Shown: positions 61,967 to 64,000 of the stretch, piece after piece
Numbering within the stretch: the stretch's first letter is position 1
How the letters are laid out: each line of letters begins with the position of its first letter
Assembly: GCF_001598475.1 (NCBI RefSeq)
Contig: NZ_BCZA01000006.1
Coordinates: 248,001 to 312,000, forward strand
Direction of reading: 5' to 3'
Source of the DNA: Pantoea agglomerans NBRC 102470
GTDB lineage: Bacteria; Pseudomonadota; Gammaproteobacteria; Enterobacterales; Enterobacteriaceae
DNA: 64,000 nucleotides
Translations under genes and position numbers: made by a program
The notes under the pieces: generated by a model
Seen by the model: only the letters and a program-made list of their open reading frames with translations
Databases searched by the model: none
What the model was told of the DNA's origin: nothing

Positions 61967-62521
61967 TCATCGAATATTATTCGTTAGCTGTAATCCCCAG
62001 TAGTCAGAACAGGCTTTAACATCGCGGGGAGAAGGAAGTAGAAGTTTTGGCAGTCTGACCTGGTCGTAAAGCTTTTTATGGCGCTTTCGATTCTGCGGGG
62101 CAGTACGGAGAATATATTTCAGCATCTCCAGGTTCATATGCTCTCTGCCCATCCCCAGACCGCCAATACGCGGCGTGGATGAGTAACATCTGCGAATGTA
62201 CCGCAGCAGTGCCACTGTCACTTTTACATCCAGCAGAATTAAGCCTGTGGCACGCGCGAATCGTTCTTCAATGCATTTGGTGTAATTACCCTCCATCACC
62301 CATCTTTCCTGACTCACCGCCTCAGCATGCAAACGAAGAAATTCTGCCGGTGCTCTGGGCACCCATTGACTGTCCGGAATATGGTGAAGCTGATCCAGAT
62401 GAACTGCTGGTAGATCTGTTTTGCGAGCAATGGCCTCAGCTAAGGTCGATTTTCCGCTGTTCGATGGACCCATAATACAAATGCGTGGCCCAAGCGCGTC
62501 TAATGGAAGTGCACTATTCAC
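61967..62521 (-). CDS. P-loop ATPase, adenylate-kinase-like
   Basis: A 184-aa protein starting at GTG with GAGGAAACG before it. Walker A GPSNSGKST (18-26) and HLDQLHHIPDSQWVPR (41-56) place it with the small AdK/FlaR-like topology-modulation nucleotide kinases, which share the WVMEGNY segment (73-79). The C-terminus is rich in Arg/Lys. The substrate is unknown. Confidence 0.8.
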   Translation of the reverse strand: MNSALPLDALGPRICIMGPSNSGKSTLAEAIARKTDLPAVHLDQLHHIPDSQWVPRAPAEFLRLHAEAVSQERWVMEGNYTKCIEERFARATGLILLDVKVTVALLRYIRRCYSSTPRIGGLGMGREHMNLEMLKYILRTAPQNRKRHKKLYDQVRLPKLLLPSPRDVKACSDYWGLQLTNNIR

Positions 62522-62796
62522 AACGTTTCCTCTGAATTAACCCTGTCTGAAAATGGATAAATGCGTACTGCTCTGAAACTTTCCTGTGCACCCCGCAAAG
62601 TCTTAAACGCTGCCGGGAGCCGTTGGCTGGTCAGCCTGGGGATTCTGAACCTTTTCTGGATCAAAGTCAGGCCGCAGCGGCGATGATAGCCAGACTTGCC
62701 CTGAGACGTCTTAACCCAGGCAGCAATAAGATTTCGGTAAAGATTGGTTACATTTTGCCGATAAATTGTTCAACCAATCAAACCGTAGAGGGCATT

Positions 62797-63684
62797 ATGG
62801 GGTTAATCAATGGCGTGACAACAGAGGTGGCAAGAGGATATTTAGCCACGCTCACCGTAACAAACAGATCTGAGAACACGACTAAAGAAACTATTACCGG
62901 AAAAGAATTACCTGCCAGTGTGGTGGTGATCTCGCCCGAGGCAAGAGCGCGCCTGGTGCAGGCTATCGCTGAGCCCATTACGGCAGAGCAGCAGGCCAAA
63001 AATTCAGAGGAACTGGCAAAGACAAAGTCATCCGGTCAGGGACCGTCCGTTAACCTCGGATATGCGTTATTCAACGATCCCTACACCAGCTGGGACGCCA
63101 GAACATTTACTCCGCTTCTGAGTATGACGGCTGCCAATACGCAGACCGCTATGGATGAGTTTGCCGCTGCACTCCATGAGGTGCTGGCTGAAGGCCAGGT
63201 GGGCCGTAATCAGTACGATAATTCGGATACCTCGGAAGCCATGGCGCTGACCCTGACGCAGTCTAAGCTCCATAAACTGATTGAAAAATATGTCTCCGGC
63301 GATAACCAGAAGCAGGCGAATGACATTGCTGATGAGATGATAAGCGTCAAAGTCGCCATTCGTGAACGTCAGACGTTGCTGGGAGCACAGGATACGCTGG
63401 CGTTAGCCATACGTCATGGAACACGCGACATGCAGGAGAGCGCACGTGACTATCTAAGCCAGGTTAAGAGCGCAACCGCACGGCCACAGGTGGAGCTGGC
63501 CGGGATGATGGAAGCCATGAAGTCGGGCCGTGATATGGACTCTGTCTTCAGCACCTTTGCCGATTTGATTCGTGCCACGCCGAATCCTGACAACAAAGCA
63601 CAGCCCTCGATTGATGGCGCACTCAGTCAACTGGAGGTTTATCGCCAGCAGTGGCAGGCGTTCACTGAAAAATACGCTTCTTAA
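62797..63684 (+). CDS. Hypothetical protein, probably helical
   Basis: A 295-aa protein from the ATG at 62797 (GAGGG upstream); an earlier in-frame start at 62623 adds 58 unlikely residues. There is no signal peptide, membrane segment or cysteine. Gln/Ala/Glu-rich helices suggest coiled coils. A central motif NQYDNSDTSEAMALTLTQSK (about 137-156) stands out. I do not recognise the family. Confidence 0.65.
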   Translation: MGLINGVTTEVARGYLATLTVTNRSENTTKETITGKELPASVVVISPEARARLVQAIAEPITAEQQAKNSEELAKTKSSGQGPSVNLGYALFNDPYTSWDARTFTPLLSMTAANTQTAMDEFAAALHEVLAEGQVGRNQYDNSDTSEAMALTLTQSKLHKLIEKYVSGDNQKQANDIADEMISVKVAIRERQTLLGAQDTLALAIRHGTRDMQESARDYLSQVKSATARPQVELAGMMEAMKSGRDMDSVFSTFADLIRATPNPDNKAQPSIDGALSQLEVYRQQWQAFTEKYAS

Positions 63685-63692
63685 TGTTCTTA

Positions 63693-63781
63693 TGATCCTG
63701 CAGGCAGCACCTCCGTCCCGGCGAAGCAATTTGCCTGAAAGCGGCGTCTGCAGGATCACCTCCTGACTTTACGCAGTCAGG
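63693..63781. other. Inverted repeats after the hypothetical gene
   Basis: TGATCCTGCAG (63693-63703) and CTGCAGGATCA (63748-63758) are perfect 11-bp arms 44 bp apart, followed by the hairpin CCTGACT-TTACGC-AGTCAGG (63762-63781). There is no T-run. It may be a repeat unit or a weak terminator. Confidence 0.45.
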
Positions 63782-63884
63782 CGCTGCGCTGAGAGACTGT
63801 TAATCCCACGCGCTGTCAGCACTCCACCCTGATAGTGACCCTCTGCCAGAAACCACCGATACCGCCCTGGACAAAAAGCACAGA

Positions 63885-63919
63885 TTACACATTTACAAAT
63901 TTAAATGTGTAAATATAAT
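63885..63919 (+). promoter_or_regulatory. Promoter with 10-bp-arm palindrome before the third OYE gene
   Basis: TTACACATTT-N8-AAATGTGTAA is a perfect inverted repeat (63885-63912). It lies between and over a promoter: TTTACA (63892-63897), 16 bp, TATAAT (63914-63919). It is probably the operator of a MarR/HxlR/TetR-type repressor not in this window. Confidence 0.75.
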
Positions 63920-63952
63920 GTCGCCTCTTCACACATCAGAGGATTTTTTGTC

Positions 63953-64000
63953 ATGCCGTCACTTTTTACCCCCTTGAGTCTGGGCGACCTTCAGCTTCGT
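63953..64000 (+). CDS. Old Yellow Enzyme (third copy), start only
   Basis: The first 16 codons (MPSLFTPLSLGDLQLR) match the N-terminus of OYE alkene reductases (LFxPxxxGxxxLxNR). GAGGATTTTTTGTC precedes the ATG. The rest lies beyond the window, so the call rests on this short stretch and the context of two other OYE genes. Confidence 0.7.
   Translation, partial: MPSLFTPLSLGDLQLR

Noticed and set aside
63780-63885. Minus-strand reading RYRWFLAEGHYQGGVLTARG
   Set aside because: About 35 codons with protein-like character but no family that I could name and no start; too weak to call a relic.
1-64000. CRISPR array, tRNA/rRNA, transposase, integrase or plasmid replication genes
   Set aside because: Looked for regularly spaced repeats, tRNA-like cloverleaf ends and typical protein motifs; none was found.

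Overview
The window looks like DNA from an Enterobacterales bacterium, most likely Pantoea or a close relative in the Erwiniaceae. This rests on gene content and protein resemblance only; no marker gene is present, so the replicon (chromosome or large plasmid) cannot be told. There are no rRNA or tRNA genes, no CRISPR array, no transposase and no replication genes.

Layout. (1) 1-8.3 kb: galactan/galacto-oligosaccharide use. Two ABC permease genes, a periplasmic GH53 endo-galactanase and a cytoplasmic GH42 beta-galactosidase run rightward; after a 600-bp block of nested hairpin repeats come a stand-alone PTS EIIB, a LamB-type porin and a LacI-like repressor. (2) 8.4-16.7 kb: a DUF347 membrane protein, a NemR-NemA-SDR electrophile-response operon with duplicated operators, a second TetR facing a lumazine-binding-like gene, a PAS-GGDEF diguanylate cyclase and small unknown genes. 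(3) 17-20.9 kb: an orphan type VI secretion module (Eag adaptor, prePAAR effector, probable immunity gene) among fragments of a dispersed repeat, then a Bor-like lipoprotein. (4) 21.5-43.8 kb: metabolic and detoxification genes, mostly with their own regulators: an extra ferrochelatase, VOC protein, FMN reductase, LysR/MFS, glutathione peroxidase, a second TetR/OYE/SDR/MDR cluster, LysE/Lrp, a chemoreceptor, a nitrilase-type hydrolase with LysR, an amidohydrolase, and the folate-independent methionine synthase pair MesX/MesD behind MetR-like sites. (5) 43.8-59.2 kb: a clearly A+T-rich surface-adhesion island: FidL-like and MarT/CadC-like regulators, two paralogous LuxR-type regulators, an autotransporter whose signal-peptide exon is one base out of frame, and a chaperone-usher operon ending in an arylformamidase-like hydrolase and a Tat-exported PhlG-like hydrolase. 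(6) 59.5-64 kb: a 5'-truncated cupin regulator, an MnaT-like acetyltransferase, a LysE exporter, a GFA protein, a P-loop kinase-like protein, an unknown 295-aa protein and the start of a third Old Yellow Enzyme gene.

How it fits together. The window is accessory DNA: plant-polysaccharide use, protection from reactive electrophiles (three OYE genes), interbacterial antagonism and adhesion. The most unusual items are the effector whose C-terminus has the W-E-W-E residue order of ADP-ribosyl cyclases/CD38, the marT-fidL-autotransporter arrangement resembling Salmonella SPI-3 with a possible phase switch, and the hairpin repeats with conserved TCCC loops.
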